Source: Thelephora terrestris (taxonomy: Eukaryota > Basidiomycota > Agaricomycetes > Thelephorales > Thelephoraceae). Taken from it: 64,000 nt of DNA. The translations under genes and the position numbers were made by a program. Shown piece by piece: positions 33,212 to 43,815 of this stretch; positions within the stretch are counted from its first letter, which is position 1, and the number at the start of each line of letters is the position of its first letter. Location: positions 1,178,001 to 1,242,000 of the forward strand of contig WIUZ02000003.1 in assembly GCA_015956445.1 (NCBI GenBank), in the 5' to 3' direction. Below the pieces are notes generated by a model, which was given only the letters and a program-made list of their open reading frames with translations, did not search any database and was not told the DNA's origin.

Positions 33212-35247
33212 ATGACCCCCCGTCCCAGTCCCTTGGATCAACTCCTCCGCCTCGAAAGCTCTTCTTCCGAGTTTGACGATCAGGTCAGCAGCATCCTTTC
33301 AGGAGATGTGTATAGAAGATGGGTAAACCGCATCAACGGTGATGATGCTGTGAGACTCGTCGAGTTTCTGGACAGGGTACGTCGCTGTGCCCCATTCTTT
33401 GCTTCCCGCTCAAGCCCGCGTAGGCTCTTGATGTTCTTGACCCTGCTGGGCCCGGTTACCGGAGATGTTTGCGACAGCTCAGGAGCACATGCGGCGAAAG
33501 AAGGACACTACCCAAATCGTACACGTTTCCCTCTCAAGTTTTGGCCGTCGGTGATCGACCCGTCGCATCCGGAGGTTGCGGTGATGTATATCAAGGGACA
33601 CTCGACGATTTGATTGTTTGCGTCAAACGGGTTAGGGTGTACTCAATAATGGGTCCCGAGGAGGATACAAAGGTCCTTGATACTCATCTTTCTCTTGTTC
33701 CCTGTTGCTGATGAAACCCATAGATCTTCTACCAAGAGGCTATCATGTGGAAACGTTTGGAACACAAAAACATTGTTCCTCTCCTCGGCGTGACCACGAC
33801 CCCCCTGCAACTTATTTCGGAATGGATACTGGGTGGAAACGTAAGGGAGTACATCGGCAAGTACCCAAATGCAAATCGTCGGGATCTCGTGGGTATTCCT
33901 CCCTCGGTGCTCGCTTTGATTCTCACCGCCGCCCTAGGCATGTGATATAGCCGAAGGCCTCTACTATCTTCACTCCCGGAACGTAGTTCATTGTAACCTT
34001 AAAGGAGTGCGTGATTACTGAAGCCTTTTCTATCAAATCGCTCACGCGTACACAGCCGAATATCCTTGTGGGTGCCACCGGCCGCGCCCGGATCACGGAT
34101 TTCGGCCTTGCCGCGGTCACTCAGAACTTAGATTCATTGCTATACACATCGGGAGAGCCAGCCCATAATCACCAATGGACCGCACCAGAGATCCTGATCG
34201 GGGAGGGGTCATACAGCAAAGAGGCGGATGTTTTCTCATTTGCCATGGTCATGATCGAAGTGCGTCACTGATGAGCGTCCTCGTCGGGCTTCAGCTTATT
34301 CCCGACTTGGATTGTCACAGTTATTCACCGGTTCCATCCCTTTCCATGGTCGCCCGTCTTTCCAGGCTATGGTCATCATACTGAGGGGCGAGCGCCCTCC
34401 ACGACCAACCCACCAGGAGCTCACGAACGACTTGTGGAAAATAATCCAGCGATGCTGGAAACGGGACCCCCCCTTGCGTCCGGAGGTTTCAGAGATATTG
34501 AATGTTCTGGGCGTTACGTGAGTCCCCTCCCCTTTCTTGGTCCAGGTAGTAAATTGGGATCGGATCACAGCAATCCCAACGCCACAGTGAATCACGTTGG
34601 GTTGGTAGTGCACGAGAGCCAGAGAACGGAACCGTACGGGGTTTCTCGGGAACCTTCGTGTGTCCCGTCATCTTGGGCAGATCACCACCATCCTGGTGAA
34701 CAGCGAGGCAACTCCAACGGAAATGCCCTTCCGATACAAGGCCAGAATACGGAAGTATCAGAAACATCTCCTGTGCTTAAAGATCCTAGTGCACCTGGCC
34801 AGATGGAACCATCACAACCCTTCGGTCGCACTGGCGGAGCTGGAAAGCCTCGTACCAATCTACAGAATGCTGACGCGGATGCAGGTTCGGCTCTTAACTC
34901 AGGTGATGGCCACAACCGAGGCGACACAATCCGGGATTCTTCTTGTGCGTATCTCTCTCACGTCTTGCTCAGGCTCATCACATCCGGATAGGCACGGATC
35001 TGCTGGGGAAAGAATCTCGAGATCATCTCGGACAACCAGGTGCGCCTTTTTCACATTGCAATTTGTCACCGAGGAATCATGGAGTACTTATCATCTTTCT
35101 CTACTATTGTTTCTAAACAACAATGCTCGTAGATCACGTAACTACTGATCGCTCAGTCCTCTCGACAGCCCAGATACCATCACATCCAAACTTCGACGTG
35201 TCGGCTTGCAAGCGCCTAATCGCCCATGACCTCTCCCAGACTGAAGT
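33212..35247 (+). CDS. A-type TKL kinase domain, probable pseudokinase half of a tandem kinase gene (K-A2)
   Basis: Starts at ATG 33212. The order matches K-A1: helical N-terminus (SPLDQLLRLESSSSEFDDQ, VRLVEFLDR), linker CLRQLRSTCGER, glycine loop VASGGCGDVYQG, lysine in VCVKRVRVY, then VVHCNLKG, ITDFGLAAV, APEILIGEG and RCWKRDPPLRPEV. The catalytic-loop Asp (HGDLKG in relatives) is Asn here, and Gly is Cys, so phosphotransfer is unlikely. A Pro/Ser/Asn-rich tail (RTGGAGKPRT) follows. Suggested exons 34579-34955, 35009-35050 and 35134 onward link in frame to DHVTTDRSVLSTAQIPSHP and SACKRLIAHDLSQTEV, the start of B-type kinase K-B4. The frame is cut at 35247 by the Plavaka element. Splice sites in the tail are inferred from K-A1. 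Confidence 0.65.
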
Positions 35248-35317
35248 ACATCAGCAAAATCGCCTCGGCGTCTACTCGGGTACCGTTGGGTACCAGCTCT
35301 GTGAGACTGGTTTTGAG

Positions 35318-35445
35318 ACGAATGCAGGCGATCGCGTATTTTTGAGATGGATGCAAGTGATCGCGTACTTTTGAGACGAATGCAGGCGGTCGCGTACTTT
35401 TGAGACAGATGCAAGCAATCGCGTACTTTTAAGAATGCAGTTCAA
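35318..35445 (+). repeat. Left subterminal tandem repeats of the Plavaka element
   Basis: Four copies of a unit of about 29 to 31 bp (ATCGCGTACTTTTGAGA followed by a GATGCAAG-like part). The word TCGCGTAC also recurs in the right subterminal array. Such repeats are often transposase binding sites in CACTA-like elements; that is inference here. Confidence 0.7.
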
Positions 35446-35977
35446 CAACTCGTAGCGCCTCACATCTCCCGTCTCCCAAGACGACCACCATTCTTTGCGA
35501 GCGCGAAAATGTTTCGCAGTTTAATCACACCACCATCTCAAGAAAGCCGGAATCGTGTATTGTTGTGGAGATTACAAAGTCGTGACTAGATAACTAGACT
35601 ATCTCTAAAATAGAAATAATCCTCCTTGTCAAAATAATGGTTGAGGTAGAAGTCTCGAGAGGCGTCAAAACTTGTTTGGGAAGTGAGAGTGGGGTCCGCT
35701 TTCTCCCCAAACTTAGGGACCAGCTGAACAGGTTGACGAAGATGATATAAAGGGACGACAGCGCCCATTGGGGATCCATCACTCCTGCATGCTCGGCGTA
35801 GGACATACATTCCCCAAATAAGGTCGGGGGCCAACCTTTGGCCTCGAGGGAGATCAGTTTGAGGGATGATGTCAAAGCGTTCGACATAGGCGAGGTAGAG
35901 CGGCAGCTTTGTTTGGAGGTCCCAGAGGGGGTGGAAGATCGTGCGAATCTGACCTACAAAGAATCCTAGCTACGAGA

Positions 35978-38641
35978 TCAGCAGCACTCTAGCTGATTAT
36001 ACCGGGGATGCCTACTGTTTAATCCGGGGGGAGGCTGCAGCGCCCCAGCAGTGGCGTCTTGCGAAAATATCGCTGTATCGCACCGTCCGTTTGGCCAATC
36101 TTCACCTGGTGGTATGGCGAACAATTTCTGCGGAGGTGCGACACCAGGCGAAAGCTGACTGTATGTTTGGACGCGAACAGAATGCCATACCCGAACTTCT
36201 TTGAAGGGTATGGCGATGTCCCAGGCGGTGCCATGCCTTCCAGCGATTGTGCGAGTGTTCTGGTCGTGGAAGAAGTGGGAGAAGAAGTCATGCGTTGCTT
36301 GAAGGAGATCAGGGATGTCGTATGCGATGGAGACCTGCTCCAGCGTCGAGCGCGAAAGGTGTGCACGGTTATTCATGTGGAACACGGTTGTAGGGGTGGC
36401 AAACGTTCGCGGAAAGGGGGGGAGGTTGTGCTGGGATTGTGTGTCGGCTGCAAATGCGAAGAGATCAGTAACTGTTCTAGGTGGATCAAAAGCCTCGGCG
36501 ATATCAGGGAAGTCGGTTTTCCAGTCACTGTCGTCATCAACCGGGTTGAATACCGAATCGGGGTCGTCTACTCCATTTGCCGTGCCAGGCCCTGCAGAAA
36601 TTGCCTCTTCGAGTCTAGTCGCGAGGTCAAAGTACCGGCACTTTTCCTGACGATCGAGGTTCCGGCAGATCTGTGGGGGATAGTCGCGGCCGTTGGTGTT
36701 CTCACGGGGTATTTTGATGAAGACAATATGCAGGCGTTCCGTGGTATCGGCTGACCACTGAGGGAGAGTTCCTGACCATTGGATGCACGAAGCGATGGAT
36801 TGGAGCAGTTCGAGCTTCGGGATCTGGAAGTGATCCATAGGCCCCCCTTTGCCAACGCGGAGACCGAGGTCGATGATGACCTGCTTGTAGGTGTGGAATA
36901 GTTGTAATGCATCAGAGATGGCGTGGAGGTCGCGTTGGGTTACTTGCTGGAGTTGGGAAAGGTAGCGCAGGTCGAGGAGAGCACGAATGCAGAGGACAAA
37001 CCTCTCGTCGGTATCGGTGGGAATCAGCGTGAGGAGGTACCTTTGGATGTCCCGGTGTTCGCGGCCGGTAACTTGCTTCAGTGATGAGATTCCGGAGGAG
37101 AAGTGCCGGTAGCCGTTGCGTGACTGGATGAGTGAAAAACGGAGGTCCAGTTCGAGGTCCCCAACAGCTCGGATGACCCATTTTGCATCGTGATCCCAAA
37201 ATGACTTGTGAAGGTGATGGAGAATTTCGATGGGGAAGATTTGATGCAGGTTGGGGAGGGTTCCGTCGGGGAGGTACCAGTCGCGCCAAAATGGGAGATT
37301 GACTCCGTTCAAGCGAAACAAGGCCTTCGCGTTGCTGGTGTAAATGTGCACCTGAGATGGGTCGAACTGGGAGGCAAGGGTTTTGAGTGATGTGAGGATG
37401 CTCTCAGCGGTTCGGGGTTGATGTTGAACAGGATCGCCGAATTCCCTAAATGTAGCCATCGTTAGGTGAGACGTCTTCCCGGCGATGCCAGTGAGCGCTG
37501 TTGCTTCTGGGGTATCGACGATGTAAGCGACCAATGGTGTGAAACAGTAGCGTATGTTGCCGGCATAGTCAGAGACCCAGACCCCGTGTTGTGATGCGAT
37601 CTTGAGGGGGTGCGTGATAAAGTCGAGACACGAGTGTGCCAGCCGGTTTTCGAGAACTCCCTCGATATTTTTCTTGACGCCGACGAATTTTGGGACAGGA
37701 AACAATGCCAGTAATGAAAAGGCGTGCGAGGAGGTTGATGACCGGACGGAAGAATCAATGTTTGCGAGTGTGATAAGTAGAGGATGAGCGACACGATCTC
37801 CGGTCATGGCGCTGAGCCTGGTCTTGTCCGATGATAAGGTGACACCGAGGAGAGTAGCATGTGATGGAAGGCGGCTCTAGAACCATCTAAATGAGGCAGG
37901 CTTGCGATGAAGTACATAAAGATACGTACCTGATAGTCCCATGCCCCATCACTTGTAATCCAATCCCCATACGTACGATTACCGTATGAGTCAAAGTCTT
38001 GGCGAGGCTGGTATTGAATCTTCCCGGAAAAGAGGGGGTTCTTCATGATGAATTCGATGCAATTCATTGGGTCCCAGTAATATAGCACGAGGGGGTCCTT
38101 GGTGGCGTATCCAGGCAGCGAGACCACTGTAGACTTCCATGGCGGCCCACTTGGGAGGAGTTCGACCTTCCCCCGGAGGGTTCGCGCACAATGGAAAGAA
38201 AGACCAAGGCCGGCAATCTGGAACATAGTTAGCAATGCCATGCAGCTGGAAAAGAGAGAAAAGACGCACCAGACCGAGTGATAAGAACTCATCGATCAGC
38301 TTCATCGATACCCCGCTACGCATGAAAAACCCAGCAATCTCCCATTCACCTTTGGAAAGGAACGGGTAGTATGGATGGCTGGATCGACGGTCGGAATCTT
38401 CGTCGTTGTGAAACCAGCCCAGGAATCCTGGGCCCGAGTCGAACACATGGCCGGCGTTGGGGAAGTGGTAGGAGCGTGGGGAAGGGTGGGTTTCCGGTGG
38501 AGATTGAGGGCGAGGGGGAGACTGCTCGGGAACACGGGCAAACCAGAGGTGACAAGAGGAGAAACGGTGGTTCATGTGCTTGAGAACGGCAGAGCTGTCC
38601 TTGAAGGTAGAGTGGCAGTTGGGGCAGGCGGCAGGTGGCAT
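35978..38641 (-). CDS. Plavaka-family transposase
   Basis: Starts at ATG 38641 with a C2H2-like finger (ACPNCHSTFKDSSAVLKHMN followed by His). The family block follows: HPYYPFLSKGEWEIAGFFMR, SVSMKLIDEFLSLGL, intron, IAGLGLSFHCARTLRGKVEL, LYYWDPMNCIEFIMKNPLF, YGDWITSDGAWDYQ. After a second short intron come SRLPSHATLLGVTLSSDKT, with the presumed catalytic Asp in SSDKT, GDRVAHPLLITLANI, FVGVKKNIEGVLENRLAH and CFTPLVAYIVDTPEATALTG. Later blocks are FWDHDAKWVIRAVG, DLRYLSQLQQVT and WSADTTERLHI. The remaining C-terminal part is Asp/Pro-rich and ends at 35978. Introns near 38268-38218 and 37932-37876 are inferred from the frame changes. The gene looks whole and should mobilise the surrounding element. 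Confidence 0.85.
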
Positions 38642-38726
38642 GATCGTTAAATTTTGAAACGTCGAAGGCCTGAAAGCTCAAGTGGTGGGTGTTTCCGGCA
38701 ACTTCCACGACCACTTACGCTCTCCT

Positions 38727-39262
38727 ATGTCACAACCCACTGAACAAGAGCCCCTCACCCGCTTTACTGAGCTCATGAATGAGCTATTACCAGTAAGCCG
38801 TCATTCATTTCTATCCATTCATAGTTTATTTATTTTATTTTGTCAGAAGTACGAGGGTTCTGGGGATCCAGAACCCCCCACTGAGGCTCGTCAGAAGTTA
38901 CTGCGTGACATCCGCGCTGCTCGCGACATCTACGCACAAGACAGGACCAGGGCCGAAAACCAACTTCTGGCTGCTCAACAACTCGTCAATGCCTTAGCAA
39001 GACAACTTCGACTTGCCAATGAAAAGTTGATTTCTCTTGAAGACCTGATTGCGGAGGTGAGGGTCAGGATGCGAACGCGTGGTCTTTCAACACTCCCCCA
39101 ACGGTCACCCTCCAACCGTTTCGCCGTTGTCGGCAACAAGGGTCAAATCGACTGCTCACCAACGTGTAAGTCGCACGTTTCTGAAACCATTGATGAATGG
39201 AATCTGACATATTACCTCACAGTGTTGCAGCCTGTGTTGCAGCCTGGGGAACAGGGTCATTA
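38727..39262 (+). CDS. Small coiled-coil protein carried by the Plavaka element
   Basis: Divergent from the transposase; the start codons are about 85 bp apart. Starts MSQPTEQEPLTRFTELMNEL. One intron follows LLP (GTAAGCC to TGTCAG), then KYEGSGDPEPPTEARQKLL and a long charged helix (RDIYAQDRTRAENQLLAAQQ, NALARQLRLANEKLISLEDL) with heptad-like spacing. A second intron comes after SPT, and the last exon ends LLQPVLQPGEQGH. About 140 aa. No known domain is recognised. Its position inside the element and the shared promoter region suggest a role in transposition or its control. Confidence 0.55.
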
Positions 39263-39396
39263 GGTGTAATACGGCGTGCTGCTTCCACCCTTCCAATTAC
39301 CTACAATGATGTATTTTCGTATATAAGCCCTACCGTATACATCTCTTCCCCCTTTGCCACTCTCGTCCGTCCTCTTCATTTTTTATTATCTAAGTG

Positions 39397-41463
39397 ATGG
39401 CAGGTCCTGGGAAGGCGCGCGGTGGAAGAGCAGCCAGCAACTCTGCTCGTTCCACCAGACCCCAACCCACTCCCGTCACTTCTGGTCACCCACCTGCTTC
39501 CAACCACAATTCCTCGCGCACCACTCGTGCCACCACTGCTCGCAAGAGACAGGGCGCCGACGACGAAGAGCCTCTCCCTCCAAAACCAGCTAAAAACGCC
39601 CGAAAAGTCCGTGATTTTTTTATGTGCGCTAGAGGCCTGCCTAATCGCTCGGCCAGAATGCAGAAACTGTTGATACCGCTCCTTTGATTTCTAATGCGGC
39701 TCCCAGCCATAATACGACCAATTCCCCTGCTACATATCTCTCTTCTGGATTGTCTTCAGGTCACGGCGCTTTCCCCGCTCACACTAATGTCCATATCGAT
39801 TCGTCTAGACTTCTTGCTCAACCTGGTTTCCCGGCGTCGCATCATCTTCAAGTTCCTGGCCAATACCCTCAGCACATGCTTGGTCCATCCCCTGCAACGT
39901 CGCACCACCTTTCTGGTCTATCCCCGGTAATGTCGCACCACCATCCTGGTCCGCAGTTTGCAACTTCATATCACCTTCCTGGCCAGTCTCACGCCCAATA
40001 TGCCTATCCTCAACACTGGTCTGGCGCACAATCCGGTCCCCACCCCACGGTCCTGTCCCCTCATCCCCCTCAGCCTCCGCCATACCAATCTCCACCACCC
40101 GACGTCGTCATCATCGATAACGAGTTTTCCGACGGCGAAGATCCCGAAGTGGAGTTTGCAGAGCGTTTTTGCGGCGAAGTGGAAGAGTCCACTGGTGTCC
40201 AGGTAAGTAGAATCCACACATGAGAGCACCCTGCTTACACCCCCTGCAGTTCCTTCCTTCGCAGGATGTCCTCCACGACCACTGGCAGAGGAACGGTCAG
40301 CCAGTCCCTCCTCGATTGGCCCCTCGCAACGTCCACGCACAATTCAACGAACCGGCCCGCGGTCACCAGCCAGCCCCTCCAGCCCTAGTACCACCCCCTT
40401 CCCAGCCAGCCCCTGTCCAGCAGATGCCTGTGGCGCCAATCATCCCAGCCGTTGTTGAGGAACCCTACCAAGAACCACGTCCCCTGACCCTCCCGACACC
40501 CAACCCTGATGATCCTCCCCTTCCGCGCAGCTGGTACCCGAAGCCTTGGCAACAGCTCATCGACCACGCTCAAGGTTACACGCTCCATTACATGGCCTTC
40601 TTCGATCCCTTCCCCAACGGCACGTCCAGCCATATCCGGGCCCGCGAGGATATCACCATGGCATTCAGCACGTACAACATGGTCTACGATGATCTTCTCG
40701 ATGTGACCTCCTGTAAGTTGTACCCCCACAACTGCCAAGATCTCCTTCTCACCCCATTCTAGTCAACGAGCACCGGCAGAATTTTGCAACCCTGGTACGC
40801 CCACCCCCTCCACACTCACCCCCTCACTCACCATCCCTATTAGGCCATGAAGGGCGCACGGAGCCATCGAGGAAGATACCGAACAGCTGTTCTGAAGGCG
40901 CTCTATGATACGAAAGAATTCGGCCTTACCCAAAAGACCCCCGCTGCGAGTATCGTGAATCAAGTCGAATCACTATTGCACGACAACTGCTACCTCGATG
41001 TCACATTTCCTGTGAGTTTGGGCAACCGTTTCGTTGCCGTGTCAATCTAAGACATTTACAGAGCCCCTGTTCGCGTACACCTGGCTCTTCAATGTACAAG
41101 TCCCCCATCTTGAAGAAGGCGATCCATATCCTCTACACCACTGAACTGTGGCTCGTGGACGTTGAAGATTACGATGGAGCCTTCAGGGCCTTCCCTCCAG
41201 TCGGGTTTGTTGCCTTTGCAGCCTGCGCAGTAAGTGAAACTGCTTTCTTGTCGTGCACGACTGATCCCCATGATTTCTAGTTCCGCAATATACTCAACTC
41301 TCTTGTTTCTGGTATGGAGGAGAACATCCCGTTCAGCGAAGCCGGTTATTCACCCACCTACGAATTCCTTGTTGACCTGGTCAAATTTGATTTGGACGAG
41401 CCCGACACCGGGTTGCTCGTTGGCTACAACCTGCAGGCTATCATAGCGGGTGTTACCATCTGA
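39397..41463 (+). CDS. Plavaka cargo protein, DUF6532-like C-terminal domain
   Basis: Multi-exon gene from ATG 39397. The N-terminus is basic and disordered (MAGPGKARGGRAASNSARST). The middle is His/Pro/Ser-rich with a loose repeat of about 13 residues (GPSPATSHHLSGLSP, GPQFATSYHLPG) and an acidic motif (EFSDGEDPEVEF). The globular C-terminal part runs over exons that I join as REDITMAFSTYNMVYDDLL, AMKGARSHRGRYRTAVLKAL, SPILKKAIHILYTTELW, FPPVGFVAFAACA, FRNILNSLVSGMEENIPFSE and YSPTYEFLVDLVKFDLD. This pattern resembles the DUF6532 proteins common in basidiomycetes. The function is unknown. The assignment is from memory of the family pattern. Confidence 0.6.
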
Positions 41464-41689
41464 TCTTCCGTGCCCCGTCCATCCTGTGTTTCGTGCTTGC
41501 TTGTCCTCCATCCGTCCCGTGTTCCGTTCTTGCTTGTCCCCCGTCTCGTTTTCGTTTGCCCTGAGGGCCCTTTTGTCACGAGTATTACTTTGTTTACCAA
41601 GTTATACTTGTTTTTGATCAATACACTGGTTTGTTCCCCAAGTACTGGTAGTGATATGATCTCGTGGGCACCCTCGAAGATCACAAGCG

Positions 41690-41925
41690 AGCGACCATTG
41701 TGCCGCCATCATATGTCGCGTACCAGAACTACCATCACGTGCCACATCAACCATCGCGTACCGCTTCGACCATCGCGTACCACATCGACCATCGCGTACC
41801 ACATCGACCATCGTGTACCGCCGTCAACCACTGCGTACCACCGTCAACCGCCGCATACCACCGGGTACCATGAAGGTACCCGAATCAGCCGGGTACCCCC
41901 GGGTGTCATCGCGTACTGACTGACG
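41690..41925 (+). repeat. Right subterminal tandem repeats of the Plavaka element
   Basis: A degenerate array of a 19- to 20-bp unit (CATCGCGTACCACATCGAC type) from about 41735 to 41830, then shorter CGCATACCACC and GGGTACC words. TCGCGTAC is shared with the left subterminal array. Confidence 0.65.
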
Positions 41926-41941
41926 ATTTTGCTGATGTAGT

Positions 41942-43815
41942 CCCTCTAATGGAGGAAATATTCACTAGTCAAGGCGAAATAAGTATGGCCAGTCACCTCT
42001 GCGGAGACGATGCTCAGACCTTTATCGATGTCATAGACAAGGCATGGCTCTTCCCTCAGTCATCTCTCAGATTCACTCTGACCATGCCTTTCGTTTCGTT
42101 CGTTTTTATCGGTTTATCGGTTCCTATCTGTTGGCTAGGCCTTGGATCGCGCTGATATACCGCCACGGCTTCGGAGGAAGTGTTTGAGAGCCTTGTGCAA
42201 GATGTGTAGCCACCACGCTTTGCTTCCAAGATCGTTGAAAATTCCACTTTGTTACGATCGATCAGGTACCCCGTTATATAACGGTGGGTATGCTGATGTC
42301 TGGAAGGCCGAACACGAAGGCCGCCAGGTTGCAGTCAAAGCCTTGAGGGTTTACTTGAAGGACGACTTTGAGAAGATAACCAGTGTGCGTTCCCGAGGCT
42401 TGACATGAAGTGCGCACCAGGCGGCTGATTCATCCCATCCCAGGGGTTTTGCAAGGAGGTTGTAGTTTGGAAGCGTCTTCTCCATCCAAATGTGCTCCCA
42501 TTGTTAGGGGTGACAATGGTTAACACCCCCGAGTCTCCTCTTTTCGCAATGGCATCGAAGTGGATGGAGAATGGGAACATCAATGACTTCATCAGGCGCC
42601 GTCAAGATGTGAATCGTTTTGAGCTTGTGGGGTTTGATCTCAAACGTCGATGGCAAATTATCACTCATGATCATTTTGTTGTAGCTCAAAGATGTTGCTA
42701 AGGGGTTGATATATATGCACAGTCAAGATGTGATACACGGAGACCTGAAGGGGGTATGATTACGAATACTCTTTGCTGCTCTGCCATCTGATTTGCTCGT
42801 TTGCAAGGCTAATATCGTGATTGATCAATATTTCCACGCTTGCCTGGCAGATTTCGGACTCGCTACCATTGCCTCAGATTCTGCAAACCCTACAACATTC
42901 GGTTCTTCGGTAAAAGGTGGGACCACGCGATGGATGAGCCCAGAGCTCCTCGATCCAGAACCGTTCAACATCGAGTGTAGTCGACCGACAAAAGAATCAG
43001 ATTCCTATGCGTTAGGGATGGTGATACTTGAGGTGCTCAGCGGTCATCCTCCGTTCAAGCAATGTAAGGACACTGTCGTAATGCTGAGGGTGCTTGAAGG
43101 AGGGAAGCCAGAAAGGCCCGAAGGGCCGGAGGGGGAGTGGTTCACAGATGACTTATGGGAGGTGTTGGCCTTGTGTTGGGAATCTCAACGAGAAAGCCGG
43201 CCTAGTATTGCGGCCATATTGGAGTTTCTGGAGAAGATTTCGGGTGCCTGGAATCCACCCCCTCCGCGAATGGACCAAGCTGTGGAGATGGAAGAAGAGG
43301 ATTGGGATCTCACGAGAGCCAGTGTATCCTTCCGTGATTCGGACCCTACAACTGTTCGCTACGGCCCCGGGGGCGTTCATGCGGATTTCTCCCTCAGTCT
43401 CTTGTCAGAATCGGCGTTGCCTGACCTTCAACCACATTTGGCCGATTACCCAGAGGAAGGCGCGCCAGGAGGACTTACGGCAAAGAAGGCTTCACCGACA
43501 GTATTGAGGCACTGCCCAGGCGAGCAGTCTAGTGAAATCGCCTTACGCGATGAGAGTGTTCCGCGATTAACGAACGGAGATCCAACAGATGGTACGCACT
43601 TTGATCACGATCGCGTCCTGTGAGTTTTCCGACTTAAAGTAATTTTCACAGGTGCAGGGTGGTTAGTGGATGCACCGGGACTGAGGCGTGGACGGTCTAA
43701 CCCTTCGACACAACCGCAAAACATCGGCGGGGCCAATAACAAATCCGGATGGTGGGGGTGGGTCTGTAGCGTGACCAGGGCTGTCATTCATCGCTGTTTC
43801 AATCCCTGTTCCTAA
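41942..43815 (+). CDS. B-type TKL kinase domain, second half of the tandem kinase gene (K-B4)
   Basis: Continues the frame cut by Plavaka: PLMEEIFTSQGEISMASHLC, GDDAQTFIDVIDK, intron, RRKCLRALCKMCSHHALLP. The kinase domain then reads YNGGYADVWKAEHEGRQVAV, with the ATP lysine in AVKALRVY, FCKEVVVWKRLLHPN, WMENGNINDFI, VIHGDLKG, ANIVIDQ, LADFGLATIASD, TRWMSPELLDPEPF and RPSIAAILEFLEK. All catalytic motifs are present. The tail (about 140 aa) is acidic, then a last exon starting with GAGWLVDAPGLRRGRSNP ends GWWGWVCSVTRAVIHRC, a Trp-rich basic segment, with the stop at 43815. The last intron is phase 1. With K-A2 it would form a pseudokinase-kinase protein if Plavaka were absent; at present the gene is interrupted. 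Confidence 0.7.

Larger units (their letters stand above)
35248..41938. mobile_element. Plavaka-type DNA transposon, 6691 bp, inserted in a kinase gene
   Basis: It starts ACATCAGCAAAATCG at 35248 and ends CGATTTTGCTGATGT at 41938 (15-bp terminal inverted repeat). AGT flanks both ends (35245-35247 and 41939-41941), a 3-bp target duplication. Removing the element and one AGT joins ACTGAAGT to CCCTCTAATGGAGG, which matches the uninterrupted paralogue K-B3 at about 16518-16550. It carries a minus-strand Plavaka transposase and two plus-strand cargo genes, with subterminal tandem repeats at both ends. It appears whole. Confidence 0.88.

Noticed and set aside
33212-35247. Calling K-A2 an ordinary active kinase
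   Set aside because: The catalytic-loop Asp is Asn (HCNLKG) in an otherwise well-kept domain, so activity cannot be assumed.
35586-35887. Minus-strand frames downstream of the Plavaka transposase as an extra exon
   Set aside because: The transposase ends with a stop at 35978. No splice pair gives a convincing extension, and the family does not need one as far as I recall.
36059-36754. Plus-strand 231-codon open frame opposite the Plavaka transposase
   Set aside because: It is antisense to a conserved coding exon and has no motif.
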